Origin: Leishmania mexicana MHOM/GT/2001/U1103
Lineage: Eukaryota > Euglenozoa > Kinetoplastea > Trypanosomatida > Trypanosomatidae
Direction: 5' to 3'
DNA length: 64,000 nucleotides
NCBI RefSeq assembly: GCF_000234665.1
Contig: NC_018323.1
Span: 591,047-655,046, forward strand
Part shown: positions 52,613 to 63,290 of the stretch, one piece after another
Position numbering within the stretch: the first letter of the stretch is position 1
Layout: every line of letters starts with the position of its first letter
The notes under the pieces: model-generated
Database searches by the model: none
Told to the model about the DNA's origin: nothing
Seen by the model: the letters and a program-made list of their open reading frames with translations, nothing else
Program-made: the position numbers and the translations under genes

Positions 52613-53710
52613 GTGTTGGCGAGGGCGGTCTTCGACGCTCGGCAACTGAGCAGAACCGCTGCACACCCTCGCGCATTGGCCACGGCGCTGTTCTACGGTC
52701 TTCATCGGATTGACTGCTCTTGGCTTCCTCTAGTGACCCCTGCACTGCCGCTCCCCGCAGCAGTGGTAGCCACACCGCTGCTTCTCTTCATCCACGGGAG
52801 CGCCGTTGGCTACTCCCGGGCCAGGTATTGGAGTAGTGCATCGAAGTGCTGCCTTAGTGCATTTAGCATGCGGGTGGACACCCCCTCCGCGCTCGCTGAA
52901 CAGGGGAACGCTCACCGTGGTCATGTGGTCGTGACGCAAACCGAGCACGTAGCGGATGTGGTGGGAGCCATGGCTCACGAGGAACGGGATGTTGTTCATG
53001 AAGACGTGCGCCGTCCAGTGCTGCTTGTGACGGACTTGATGGGTGAGGTTTTTGCTCGCATGGTGGCGCAGCTGCTGGGCCCAACTGTGACGCTGGCCAG
53101 AATCATTAATTTCAACCCACCTCCACGGTTCCTCTCACCGGTGCCGGATGGGCCACCCATGCTGGATGTTTACGGCGCCATCACTGTGGCCGCGTGGAAA
53201 CCATCTGATGCTTGCCCAGCCTCCCCCCTTGCTGCTACCTTCACTAGACTGACCAGCAGCGAGCTGCTTTACTGCTAGGCTTTGGGCAACTGCGCCGTAC
53301 GGGACTCCTGTTGTCGCGGTAGGACCCACCTTATTTCTACAACTTCTGTGGATACAGACTCACCTGTGAAGAACGCCAGAACGTATCCATTGGTGTAGCG
53401 CAGCGTGTACACCGTTTCCGCCTTCGACACGCTCGCCTCCTCCGTCTGTGGGCATTTGACTTCACACGGGGGCGTGTTACTTGATCCTTGGCCGATGGTG
53501 TTGGCGGCGCACTTACCTGTCTCATCTTCGCTTGCCAGTGTCGACGATACACAGCGTATGGCAAAGGTGGTGCTGGACATTGCAGATGCCCATGACGGTG
53601 GTACTGCGTCAGACACTCCCTTGTTCCCTGCAGCATCGCTTGCCGCATACCGTAGGCCAGGCGTTGCGAAGGCGGTTTATGCGGCTACGCGTGGCCGCTT
53701 GCCTGCATAG
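52613..53710 (+). pseudogene. Broken unrecognised reading frame
   Basis: Two coding-like segments share one frame: 52613-53278 (221 codons, starting at GTG) and 53405-53710. They are separated by stops. Segment one contains a stretch like LLVTDLMGEVFARMVAQLLG and INFNPPPRFLSPVPDG; segment two has GVLLDPWPMVLAAHLP. Together they look like one conserved protein interrupted by substitutions and possibly indels. An IHGSAVGYSRARYW stretch recalls alpha/beta hydrolases, but I do not recognise the family with confidence. It lies between ATG8 and the broken RING-LRR gene. Confidence 0.45.
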
Positions 53711-55039
53711 CGACTTGGACCTATCGGACCTGCACCCATACATGCGCACCGTGGTGGCTCTTCGAACTGCTCCACTCGTTTTTCATCACATGCATGCTTG
53801 ACGATCCTACATGGTAGCCGGGAGGAAGAGGAGGGAGGGGGGAAAGGCAGAATAACGGACGCATAAGGTAGAGAGCGCTTCGTCGCCGTATGCATCCGCC
53901 ATGCGCGACTCAGAGGTGCACTTTCTTTGTTGTGACGCTCGTCTTGGCTCAGTACGTGAGCAGAGCGAACTGCTGACCACTTTCTCCTGAAGGAGATGGG
54001 AGTACGCAGATCTCAACTAGGCGCCATCTGATGTGCGAGCGTCTCTGTGAACCTTTGCGGAGTGCAGGTGCAGATACAGCTGAGGGGAGGGCTGAAAGTA
54101 TCGAAACAGCTACTGAGGACTCGCGTAGGGACTCCCTGGACCTGTGCACAGATGATGATTGACTGTAACATCACAGACTTTGAGTCGCGATGATAGCAAC
54201 CATGTCGCCCCAGTCTGATGTGCGCCGGCGCCGTGCACGCCGTGTGGGTGTGCGCGTGCGTATCGAGAGCTGTGCCTGTTTGATGTCGCGGGGGCCGTGC
54301 GTGCCCGCCGCTGCGCGTTGACATGATCGACACCTAGGCTGATGTAAAGCCGTCGCAGATGGACATTGAGTGGCGTACGCCGTGAAACCAACCCCGCCTC
54401 GTCTGATCGCGCGCACTCCTTCCCCCCTCCCTCTGCCGCGCGGCATCTGTGCCGTGTACGGCGGCGTCGCCACCCACGACGCGTTCTGCCGCGCTGGGCG
54501 AGGAGGGGCGTGTGTGCGAGAGCGGCGAATTGAGGGTGTGGGTGTGGTGTGTGTTAGATTGGTGGTGCGGAAGCCTTGTCGTTGTGGTGTTGTGCGGGGG
54601 CTCACTTTGGACACGTATAGGGGCTCCTGCCCTTGTCTGTGGCAGCGTGCTGGTGCGTTGGGGTGCTGAATGAGGGAAAAGGTCCGTGTCAGTACGACGT
54701 GTGCGAGGGGTGGTGGTGGTCTTGAAGCGGAGAATTCACGCACGGTCTTTCGTGGAATGCAGGCGACGCGAATGGGAAAACTAGAGAGACAAACAACCCC
54801 CGCTCTCCGGGGGGGGCGTTGAGGAAGTGTGCGGTAGGCACTCTCGGAAAGGACCTCCGGTGACTGCCTTGGACGTGTGTGATGAGCCGCTCAGCCACCC
54901 GCTCTCGCTGCCTTCTCCCTCAGGTGCTCACCAATAAAGATGCCGCAGATAACCGCCGGGGGCGCTTCTCTACTGCTTCTGCGTTACGTATGCGCGCAGG
55001 GATGTCTGCCCGCTTCTCCTCCGTCGCTAGGCTGCTTGG
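53711..55039. other. Spacer between the two broken genes
   Basis: 1.3 kb. Short open frames on both strands have no recognisable domain or consistent coding frame. Confidence 0.45.
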
Positions 55040-57083
55040 ATGCTGTGTCGCCCGCCCTCCTTCAACTTACTGGGTCTTTTGCACTTCTCCCGTTTTGTCT
55101 CTCTCATCACAGCGCACCAGCCACCGTTCCCTATCCGGTGTCTTTATCCTGTTGCTTCCGGCTCATCACCTCCGCACCGTCACCACGACTCTCTGCAGCC
55201 CATACTGCATCAGCATCTTCACTCACTACCGGCGTCTCTCTTCCACATCTCACATGAGCCCTTCACATCCTCTTCCACCTTCGTAACAGAGGCGCCGACG
55301 CCCAGTGACGACGCCGTCGCCATCACATCTTCTCAGCGTGGTGACTCATCGTTGTCGCCCTGCGACAGCCGAGGTGCTCCACGCAGCCTCGTTCCCGGGG
55401 ACATGTCGATGCATCGTAGCTTCCTCTGCTACGTCTGCTGCGAACCTCTTTTTCGGGCAATGAGTGACAGTGTGTGCGGTCACCATGTGTGTGAGGCGTA
55501 CTGCTTAAAGATGAGCATCAGCGGTGCTGCCACCTGCCTTCTGTGCGGGTGGAACGAGTCATGGTCAAGGGACACAGCGCATAGTCAGTGCGTGCGCGAC
55601 GCGGTCGAGGCGCGCTTGAGGGAGAGTGTCGCTGTCCTCCTCCGTGATGCCTAACCTGTGCTCTCGAGTGACTGCGTTGGTGATGTAGTGGACAGCTGCT
55701 TCGATCGCTCGTGTCGCACAGTACACCTGCACCAAGCACAGCAGTATCTTGCGGCGGTGCCACCCGATGGAGTTGGCGCTGTCTGCACGGCGCTGGCCGC
55801 GCCTGATACGATCCCTAACAAGGCGGCTGTCTTCTCGCTGCGCGTCGAGGGTCCGTGGCTCACTAGCTGTGACCTTGTGAGGAGTTTCTTGCAGCTGCAG
55901 GTGCTTGTCTTGTGTGACTGCGCAGACCTCGTCTCGCTTCGCGGAGTCGAATGCGCGCCACTGCTTGAACGTCTCACCGTGGAGCGCTGTGGCTTACTTG
56001 ACACGTTGGGGATCAACGCGTGTCAATGTCTCGAGTCCCTGCAGCGTCGTGAATGCCCTCGGCTGTCGCACTTGGGGTGGAACCAGATATCCAACAGCCA
56101 GTCAAGCCTCCGAGAATCTAGCGGGCAGGAGGATGGCTGTGCGGCACTGTGCAGTGTGAGCGTTTTTTTCCTGCTCCCCCTTCTAGGGCATCGGCTCCCT
56201 CTCTGCCGCTCCGCACCTGCGAGAGCTCCGTGCACAGTGTGCTCGCATCAGCAGCCTGGACGCGTTGCGTGAGTGCCGCCGCCTCAAGTTGCTTGATGTT
56301 GGAGGGTGTCAGCAGGCGTGCTGCATTGAAGCCCTGCGAGATGCAAAGGCGCTAAGGTATCTTGACCTCTCCAACACGGCTGTCTCCGACATCGGTGCGC
56401 TTTCACAGTGCACAGCGCTCGAGAGGGTGAACCTGAACGGGTGCCTCCGGCTGCGCTCTCTCGCTAGTCTTGAGTGCTGTACGGAGCTCAGAGAGCTGCA
56501 GGCGTCTCGAACGAGCAGTCAGACGCTGATCGGTCTGCGCCTGTGCCGTGCCCTCAAGAAAGTGAATGTCAGCGGCTGCGCGGCGCTGAGAGACGCCGCG
56601 GCCCTCACGCATCTCTCCGAACTCACACATGTCGATCTTTCCTTCACGGCACCGGATGGTGTTGGCTTCCTTGCCTACTACCGCGGGGTGGAGAGCGTCC
56701 GTCTGCGCGGATGTCGACACATACGAGACTACTCGCCACCGCACAACTTCGAGGATGCGCCGCTGCTACGCTCTCTCGACCTCTCCAACACAAATGTCTG
56801 CAGCATCTCCGAGTCGGGTCGCTGCCAACCTAGGCTGCAGACGCTCCGCATGAACGGCTGCACGGAGCTCTCCGACATTTCGGTCCTGGAGTCTGCAACC
56901 CGGCTGAGGGTGGCGGATTTGGACAATACCAGTGTACGGAGCGTGTTGCCGCTGCGGTTGGCTGCGTCTGAGCTGGAGGAGCTTCGCATCAATGGTGTCA
57001 CCTACCAGAGCGAGGTGCCTCTCTTCCAATCCACTGGGGTGCAGCCGCAGTGTAACGTGACAAACACCGGTGCGTCGAGCTGA
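55040..57083 (+). pseudogene. Disrupted RING-finger / leucine-rich repeat protein
   Basis: Three pieces read in order. 55040-55654 ends with a RING-like finger: CYVC, CGHHVC and CLLC (from ATG 55403 in the same frame). An in-frame TAA at 55652-55654 stops it, and the same frame continues at 55658-56150 with LRR-like sequence (LRVEGPWLTSCDLVRSFLQL, LQVLVLCDC). At about 56156-56186 the frame shifts by one; the other frame then carries many Cys-type LRRs from GIGSLSAAPHLREL to 57083 (repeats of LRYLDLSNTAVSDIGAL). The stop and the shift argue for a pseudogene, unless they are sequence errors or readthrough. Intact it would be about 680 aa: RING plus ~12 LRRs, suggesting an E3-type ligase. Confidence 0.7.
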
Positions 57084-58674
57084 TTACTGTGATATGCGCG
57101 ACGCGAGCACATGTGTGGCTCCACTGCTGGTGAATGTGAGCGAACACACATGCGGCATTCCACGCGTTGCGCATCGTCTACTTGTTATCCATGTAGCTTC
57201 ATTCTATTCTCTATTATCCCCTCTTATTTCTTCATGCTTGTACTGCTGGATACGGCTCTACCGTCTCTCCCTCCCCCCACCCCGTGATACATCACTCCCC
57301 CCCTGCCATGCGCTTGAGCGCATTCTGAAGGCCTCTTCCGCTTTCGTCGTCAGGGCGCTCTTGTGGTTCTTCCTTTGCCCTGCGTTGTGGGTCCTCCCCT
57401 CCCCTGTCGTTTCTCTGTCCTCCCTACCCTTGTCCGCAGGTTTTGCCCCGCCCCGCCTTTACGCTCTGCGCAAAATACGCAACGTACTGCAGAACGCAAA
57501 ATGTTTGCCACACGCGCTGTCACTCACACGCTGACAGGCGGTGGTGCGGCAGCGTAGGACGGCCTTCCTCTTGTACCCCAAACAAACAAACACGCCCGCA
57601 GAGATGTCTTTCCACACGCCCCCCTCTGCCCACGCGCCACCTCCGCGTGTGGTGCTTCACACCAATCCACGCACACGCTCTCTCTAGCCAGTGGAGAGCA
57701 TCATCAGTAGCGATTGCTGCTGCGGTGCGGCACTGCCATCGTAGGGCTCGGTGGACGTGCCACGACCCATACGTGCACTCCCTCGTGGAGGGGAAGCGGC
57801 GCTTTTCGATGTGGGACTGACGCGGCCTCGCATGTCCACAGCTGAGGCTTGTGTTAGCCTAGAGCGCTCGCTGATCTTTCTAATGAGCAGCTGAGCGGTG
57901 CGGTCTGTGCGCACCACGTGCCATCGCTCGACTGTTCGCATGCGACGTGTGTTCTCAGATTGCCTGTCTTGCATGAGCACGTGTGGGTTCGGGTGCTGTG
58001 GTTGACTCTGCGCACCACCGCCCACCTCGTATGCAGTGTCCTTCCTCCCCGTGCTGTACGCGGAAGGCTGATTTCTTTCTGAAATGGGGCGGTCGAGAAT
58101 GCGTCCTCCCTGTCCTGAATACGCCAGGCAAACGTACCGCACAGACATTCATCTGTGAGGGTGTGCGCCGTTCGACCCGTGAGGTATAATGCCTCGCGAC
58201 ATGGGCTTCTCCACGCGCAAAGGCACTACAAGGCATGGAAAGAGATAGAGGAGCACAGGAGACATGACGTCTACAAGGAAAACGTGCTGCCGTCTACCCC
58301 TCCTCTGTTCCTCGCACATCCACGTTCCCCTTCATCCTCTCTCGACACACGCATGATTCACCTTTGCTGGTTTTCTGCGTCCCGTCTTTGGCAAGTCTAC
58401 CCAATCTGAAGTTTGTTAAAGGGCACGGCCTCCTTGACGTCATGCGCCACCTCACGCCCTCGCCCTGCTGCTCTTTCCCTGCTTCTCGTTTCTCCCCTCT
58501 TGCCATGCTGTGGGCTCGCGTCTCTCGCGCCCGACTCGGTCTTCTCACTCTGCACTTCTCTCTCATTCGCCTTCACGCCCTTTCTCCCTCATCTGCTCCC
58601 CACGTTTGTGTGTGGGTGATTTACCCCCTCCCCTTCCCCTCAACGGCACACGCACGGAAGATCCAGCACCATTG
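57084..58674. other. Gene-free region before the hexamer tract
   Basis: 1.6 kb, no supportable gene on either strand. CT-rich at 57250-57310 and 57370-57440. Beginning of a gene-free end. Confidence 0.5.
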
Positions 58675-58989
58675 CCCGCACCCGCACCCGCACCCGCACC
58701 CGCACCCGCACCCGCACCCGCACCCGCACCCGCACCCGCACCCGCACCCGCACCCGCACCCGCACCCGCACCCGCACCCGCACCCGCACCCGCACCCGCA
58801 CCCGCACCCGCACCCGCACCCGCACCCGCACCCGCACCCGCACCCGCACCCGCACCCGCACCCGCACCCGCACCCGCACCCGCACCCGCACCCGCACCCG
58901 CACCCGCACCCGCACCCGCACCCGCACCCGCACCCGCACCCGCACCCGCACCCGCACCCGCACCCGCACCCGCACCCGCACCCGCACCC
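58675..58989 (+). repeat. Perfect (CCCGCA)n hexamer tract, 52 copies
   Basis: 58675-58986 is exactly 52 uninterrupted CCCGCA units, followed by ccc. All six frames stay open through it (PA, HP and TR on +; AG, RV and CG on -), so the long ORFs are artefacts. The minus strand is (TGCGGG)n: G-triplets every six bases with three-base loops, which satisfies the G-quadruplex motif over and over. The unit differs from the telomeric CCCTAA at two positions. Homogeneity suggests recent expansion; the true copy number may be different because such tracts assemble poorly. Confidence 0.95.
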
Positions 58990-59577
58990 TCGCGCCTCCT
59001 GTCACACTCCCTTACGTCGATAATCCGCCCATCGCTGTGCACAGCCCCTCGGCGCCTGTCCGTGTGTCCGTTTCGTGGCTTGGTTTTGCTTTCTCATAGA
59101 ACAGAAGAAAACGAAAAATCAGAAGACTGCCGCACCAGTCGTCAGAACAACGAAGCCGCCCCCCATCATTGCCTCCCGCTACGTACACCGTTGTTGCCTT
59201 TTCCTTTTCGTGGCTGCGGAGTAGCCTGTGCAACTGTGCAGGCATACTCGCCTACCCCGCACGCAGACGTCGACAGACACACGAACCAAAAGAAACGCAC
59301 GTGCCGAGAATAGCACAAAGGCGCACGTGCCTTCCGCGAGAATCTCCCACTGCTCGTCTTTGGTTCCGCTCCCTTTTCCCCTGCATAGTTCTCGCGACAG
59401 CAGCTGCTCTGCACGACCTCGGCGCTTCTCGTATCCCAGTGAGGTCCCGTCTCGCCTTTCGTCTCGCTCGGCATCTCGTCGCCCCCTTCCTTTGGGTTCC
59501 TCCTGTCCCCCTCGTGAAACAAGTTCGACATCTGTCCTACGTGATTTGCCCGTGTGTTTCTCTCCCCCATCATCTCC
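58990..59577. other. Gene-free stretch between hexamer tract and tandem array
   Basis: No gene. Ends in CT-rich sequence that leads into the tandem units. Confidence 0.5.
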
Positions 59578-62500
59578 CCTCCCTCCCTCGGTGCGTGTGG
59601 TGGTGGCTGTGCCTCGCGTGCAGATTCTTCTTGTAGTTGTCACGTCGTTTCGAATTGTTTCTCAGCACGGACAGTTGGTTGTGTGTCTGCACGCCTTCCG
59701 TGTGCGCTGTCTTTACTGCGTCACTCCGCTGCCGACACCTCGCTTCATCTGTTATAGATATACCTTTCTCTCGCCCTCTGTTCGTCTGTTATTGATTTTG
59801 TATATATATATTTTTACATCCGCGGCTCTTCCTCTGCCTCCCTCCCTCGGTGCGTGTGGTGGTGGCTGTGCCTCGCGTGCAGATTCTTCTTGTAGTTGTC
59901 ACGTCGTTTCGAATTGTTTCTCAGCACGGACAGTTGGTTGTGTGTCTGCACGCCTTCCGTGTGCGCTGTCTTTACTGCGTCACTCCGCTGCCGACACCTC
60001 GCTTCATCTGTTATAGATATACCTTTCTCTCGCCCTCTGTTCGTCTGTTATTGATTTTGTATATATATATTTTTACATCCGCGGCTCTTCCTCTGCCTCC
60101 CTCCCTCGGTGCGTGTGGTGGTGGTTGTGCCTCGCGTGCAGATTCTTCTTGTAGTTGTCACGTCGTTTCGAATTGTTTCTCAGCACGGACAGTTGGTTGT
60201 GTGTCTGCACGCCTTCCGTGTGCGCTGTCTTTACTGCGTCACTCCGCTGCCGACACCTCGCTTCATCTGTTATAGATATACCTTTCTCTCGCCCTCTGTT
60301 CGTCTGTTATTGATTTTGTATATATATATTTTTACATCCGCGGCTCTTCCTCTGCCTCCCTCCCTCGGTGCGTGTGGTGGTGGTTGCGCCTCGCGTGCAG
60401 ATTCTTCTTGTAGTTGTCACGCCGTTTCGAATTGTTTCTCAGCACGGACAGTTGGTTGTGTGTCTGCACGCCTTCCGTGTGCGCTGTCTTTACTGTGTCA
60501 CTCCGCTGCCGACACCTCGCTTCATCTGTTATAGATATACCTTTCTCTCGCCCCCACTCTGTTCGTCTGTTATTGATTTTGTATATATATATTTTTACAT
60601 CCGCGGCTCTTCCTCTGCCTCCCTCCCTCGGTGCGTGTGGTGGTGGTTGCGCCTCTCGTGCAGATTCTTCTTGTAGTTGTCACGCCGTTTCGAATTGTTT
60701 CTCAGCACGGACAGTTGGTTGTGTGTCTGCACGCCTTCCGTGTGCGCTGTCTTTACTGCGTCACTCCGCTGCCGACACCTCGCTTCATCTGTTATAGATA
60801 TACCTTTCTCTCGCCCCCACTCTGTTCGTCTGTTATTGATTTTGTATATATATATTTTTACATCCGCGGCTCTTCCTCTGCCTCCCTCCCTCGGTGCGTG
60901 TGGTGGTGGCTGTGCCTCGCGTGCAGATTCTTCTTGTAGTTGTCACGTCGTTTCGAATTGTTTCTCAGCACGGACAGTTGGTTGTGTGTCTGCACGCCTT
61001 CCGTGTGCGCTGTCTTTACTGCGTCACTCCGCTGCCGACACCTCGCTTCATCTGTTATAGATATACCTTTCTCTCGCCCCCACTCTGTTCGTCTGTTATT
61101 GATTTTGTATATATATATTTTTACATCCGCGGCTCTTCCTCTGCCTCCCTCCCTCGGTGCGTGTGGTGGTGGTTGTGCCTCGCGTGCAGATTCTTCTTGT
61201 AGTTGTCACGTCGTTTCGAATTGTTTCTCAGCACGGACAGTTGGTTGTGTGTCTGCACGCCTTCCGTGTGCGCTGTCTTTACTGCGTCACTCCGCTGCCG
61301 ACACCTCGCTTCATCTGTTATAGATATACCTTTCTCTCGCCCCCACTCTGTTCGTCTGTTATTGATTTTGTATATATATATTTTTACATCCGCGGCTCTT
61401 CCTCTGCCTCCCTCCCTCGGTGCGTGTGGTGGTGGCTGTGCCTCTTGTGCAGATTCTTCTTGTAGTTGTCACGCCGTTTCGAATTGTTTCTCAGCACGGA
61501 CAGTTGGTTGTGTGTCTGCACGCCTTCCGTGTGCGCTGTCTTTACTGTGTCACTCCGCTGCCGACACCTCGCTTCATCTGTTATAGATATACCTTTCTCT
61601 CGCCCCCACTCTGTTCGTCTGCTATTGATTTTGTATATATATATTTTTACATCCGCGGCTCTTCCTCTGCCTCCCTCCCTCGGTGCGTGTGGTGGTGGCT
61701 GTGCCTCGCGTGCAGATTCTTCTTGTAGTTGTCACGTCGTTTCGAATTGTTTCTCAGCACGGACAGTTGGTTGTGTGTCTGCACGCCTTCCGTGTGCGCT
61801 GTCTTTACTGCGTCACTCCGCTGCCGACACCTCGCTTCATCTGTTATAGATATACCTTTCTCTCGCCCCCACTCTGTTCGTCTGTTATTGATTTTGTATA
61901 TATATATTTTTACATCCGCGGCTCTTCCTCTGCCTCCCTCCCTCGGTGCGTGTGGTGGTGGCTGTGCCTCGCGTGCAGATTCTTCTTGTAGTTGTCACGT
62001 CGTTTCGAATTGTTTCTCAGCACGGACAGTTGGTTGTGTGTCTGCACGCCTTCCGTGTGCGCTGTCTTTACTGCGTCACTCCGCTGCCGACACCTCGCTT
62101 CATCTGTTATAGATATACCTTTCTCTCGCCCTCACTCTGTTCGTCTGTTATTGATTTTGTATATATATATATTTACATCCGCGGCTCTTCCTCTGCCTCC
62201 CTCCCTCGGTGCGTGTGGTGGTGGTTGCGCCTCTCGTGCAGATTCTTCTTGTAGTTGTCACGCCGTTTCGAATTGTTTCTCAGCACGGACAGTTGGTTGT
62301 GTGTCTGCACGCCTTCCGTGTGCGCTGTCTTTACTGCGTCACTCCGCTGCCGACACCTCGCTTCATCTGTTATAGATATACCTTTCTTTCGCCCTCTGTT
62401 CGTCTGTTATTGATTTTGTATATATATATATTTACATCCGCGGCTCTTCCTCTGCCTCCCTCCCTCGGTGCGTGTGGTGGTGGTTGCGCCTCTCGTGCAG

Positions 62501-62912
62501 ATTCTTCTTGTAGTTGTCACGCCGTTTCGAATTGTTTCTCAGCACGGACAGTTGGTTGTGTGTCTGCACGCCTTCCGTGTGCGCTGTCTTTACTGCGTCA
62601 CTCCGCTGCCGACACCTCGCTTCATCTGTTATAGATATACCTTTCTCTCGCCCTCTGTTCGTCTGTTATTGATTTTGTATATATATATTTTTACATCCGC
62701 GGCTCTTCCTCTGCCTCCCTCCCTCGGTGCGTGTGGTGGTGGTTGTGCCTCGCGTGCAGATTCTTCTTGTAGTTGTCACGTCGTTTCGAATTGTTTCTCA
62801 GCACGGACAGTTGGTTGTGTGTCTGCACGCCTTCCGTGTGCGCTGTCTTTACTGCGTCACTCCGCTGCCGACACCTCGCTTCATCTGTTATAGATATACC
62901 TTTCTCTCGTCC
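59578..62912 (+). repeat. Tandem array of 13 units, 259 or 263 bp
   Basis: Units anchored on ggtgcgtgtggtgg start at about 59591, 59850, 60109, 60368, 60631, 60894, 61157, 61420, 61683, 61946, 62209, 62468 and 62727. Spacings are 259 x3, 263 x7, 259 x2; the 4-base difference is CCCTCTG versus CCCCCACTCTG. Units are otherwise nearly identical, with a few variant sites (gctgtgcctcgcg or gttgcgcctctcg; cacgtcg or cacgccg) in mosaic combination. Each contains an AT-rich core (tatatatatatttttac) next to a CT-rich end. Unit lengths are not multiples of three, so the 102-141 codon open frames are not conserved proteins. No known Leishmania satellite was identified. Confidence 0.93.
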
Positions 62913-63186
62913 TCACTCTGTTGATTGTTTGTATACTGGTTGTTGACATAACTGCGTGTCTTTCGTGTCCGTGTTGATTCCGCTCTCTGTCCTCTGTGTC
63001 CTCTCTTCCCTCTCTTCCCTTGCCGCCCTCCCTGTCCTGTGCGGCGTCTCTCTCGGCCTATTTCGTGTCGCAGACGCTCACGTTCTCGCCCCCGCGGCCT
63101 TCGTCCACTACGTGCTCCAGACAACAACGACAACTTCGAAGACGGGGAACGAGGAAAAGGGCGGTCACCGTAGCCGCCCCAAACAC
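62913..63186. other. CT-rich stretch after the tandem array
   Basis: No gene; 274 bp of pyrimidine-rich sequence (cct and ctcttccct blocks). Confidence 0.45.
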
Positions 63187-63290
63187 GCAAAGAAAAACAA
63201 CAAAAAAGCACAAAAAAGCACAAAAAAGCAAAAAAAGCACAAAAAAGCAAAAAAAAGCACAAAAAAGAAAACACAAAAAAAAAACGGCAG
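63187..63290. repeat. A-rich imperfect repeat (AAAAAAGCAC-type)
   Basis: About 100 bp of short A runs broken by GC or GCAC at roughly regular spacing. It gives Lys/Gln-rich open frames that are artefacts. Purine-rich strand bias is opposite to the CT-rich sequence on both sides. Confidence 0.8.

Noticed and set aside
58364..59313. Proline-, alanine-, histidine- or valine-rich proteins of 120-270 aa across the hexamer tract
   Set aside because: The tract lacks stops in all six frames; no flanking domain or codon signal supports any of them.
59578..62912. CRISPR-like array
   Set aside because: Units are 259-263 bp without short conserved repeats and unique spacers; the genome is eukaryotic.
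59554..62924. Repeated 102-141 aa ORFs in the tandem array
   Set aside because: They start at non-ATG codons and unit length is not a multiple of three, so the open frames are by-products of the repeat.
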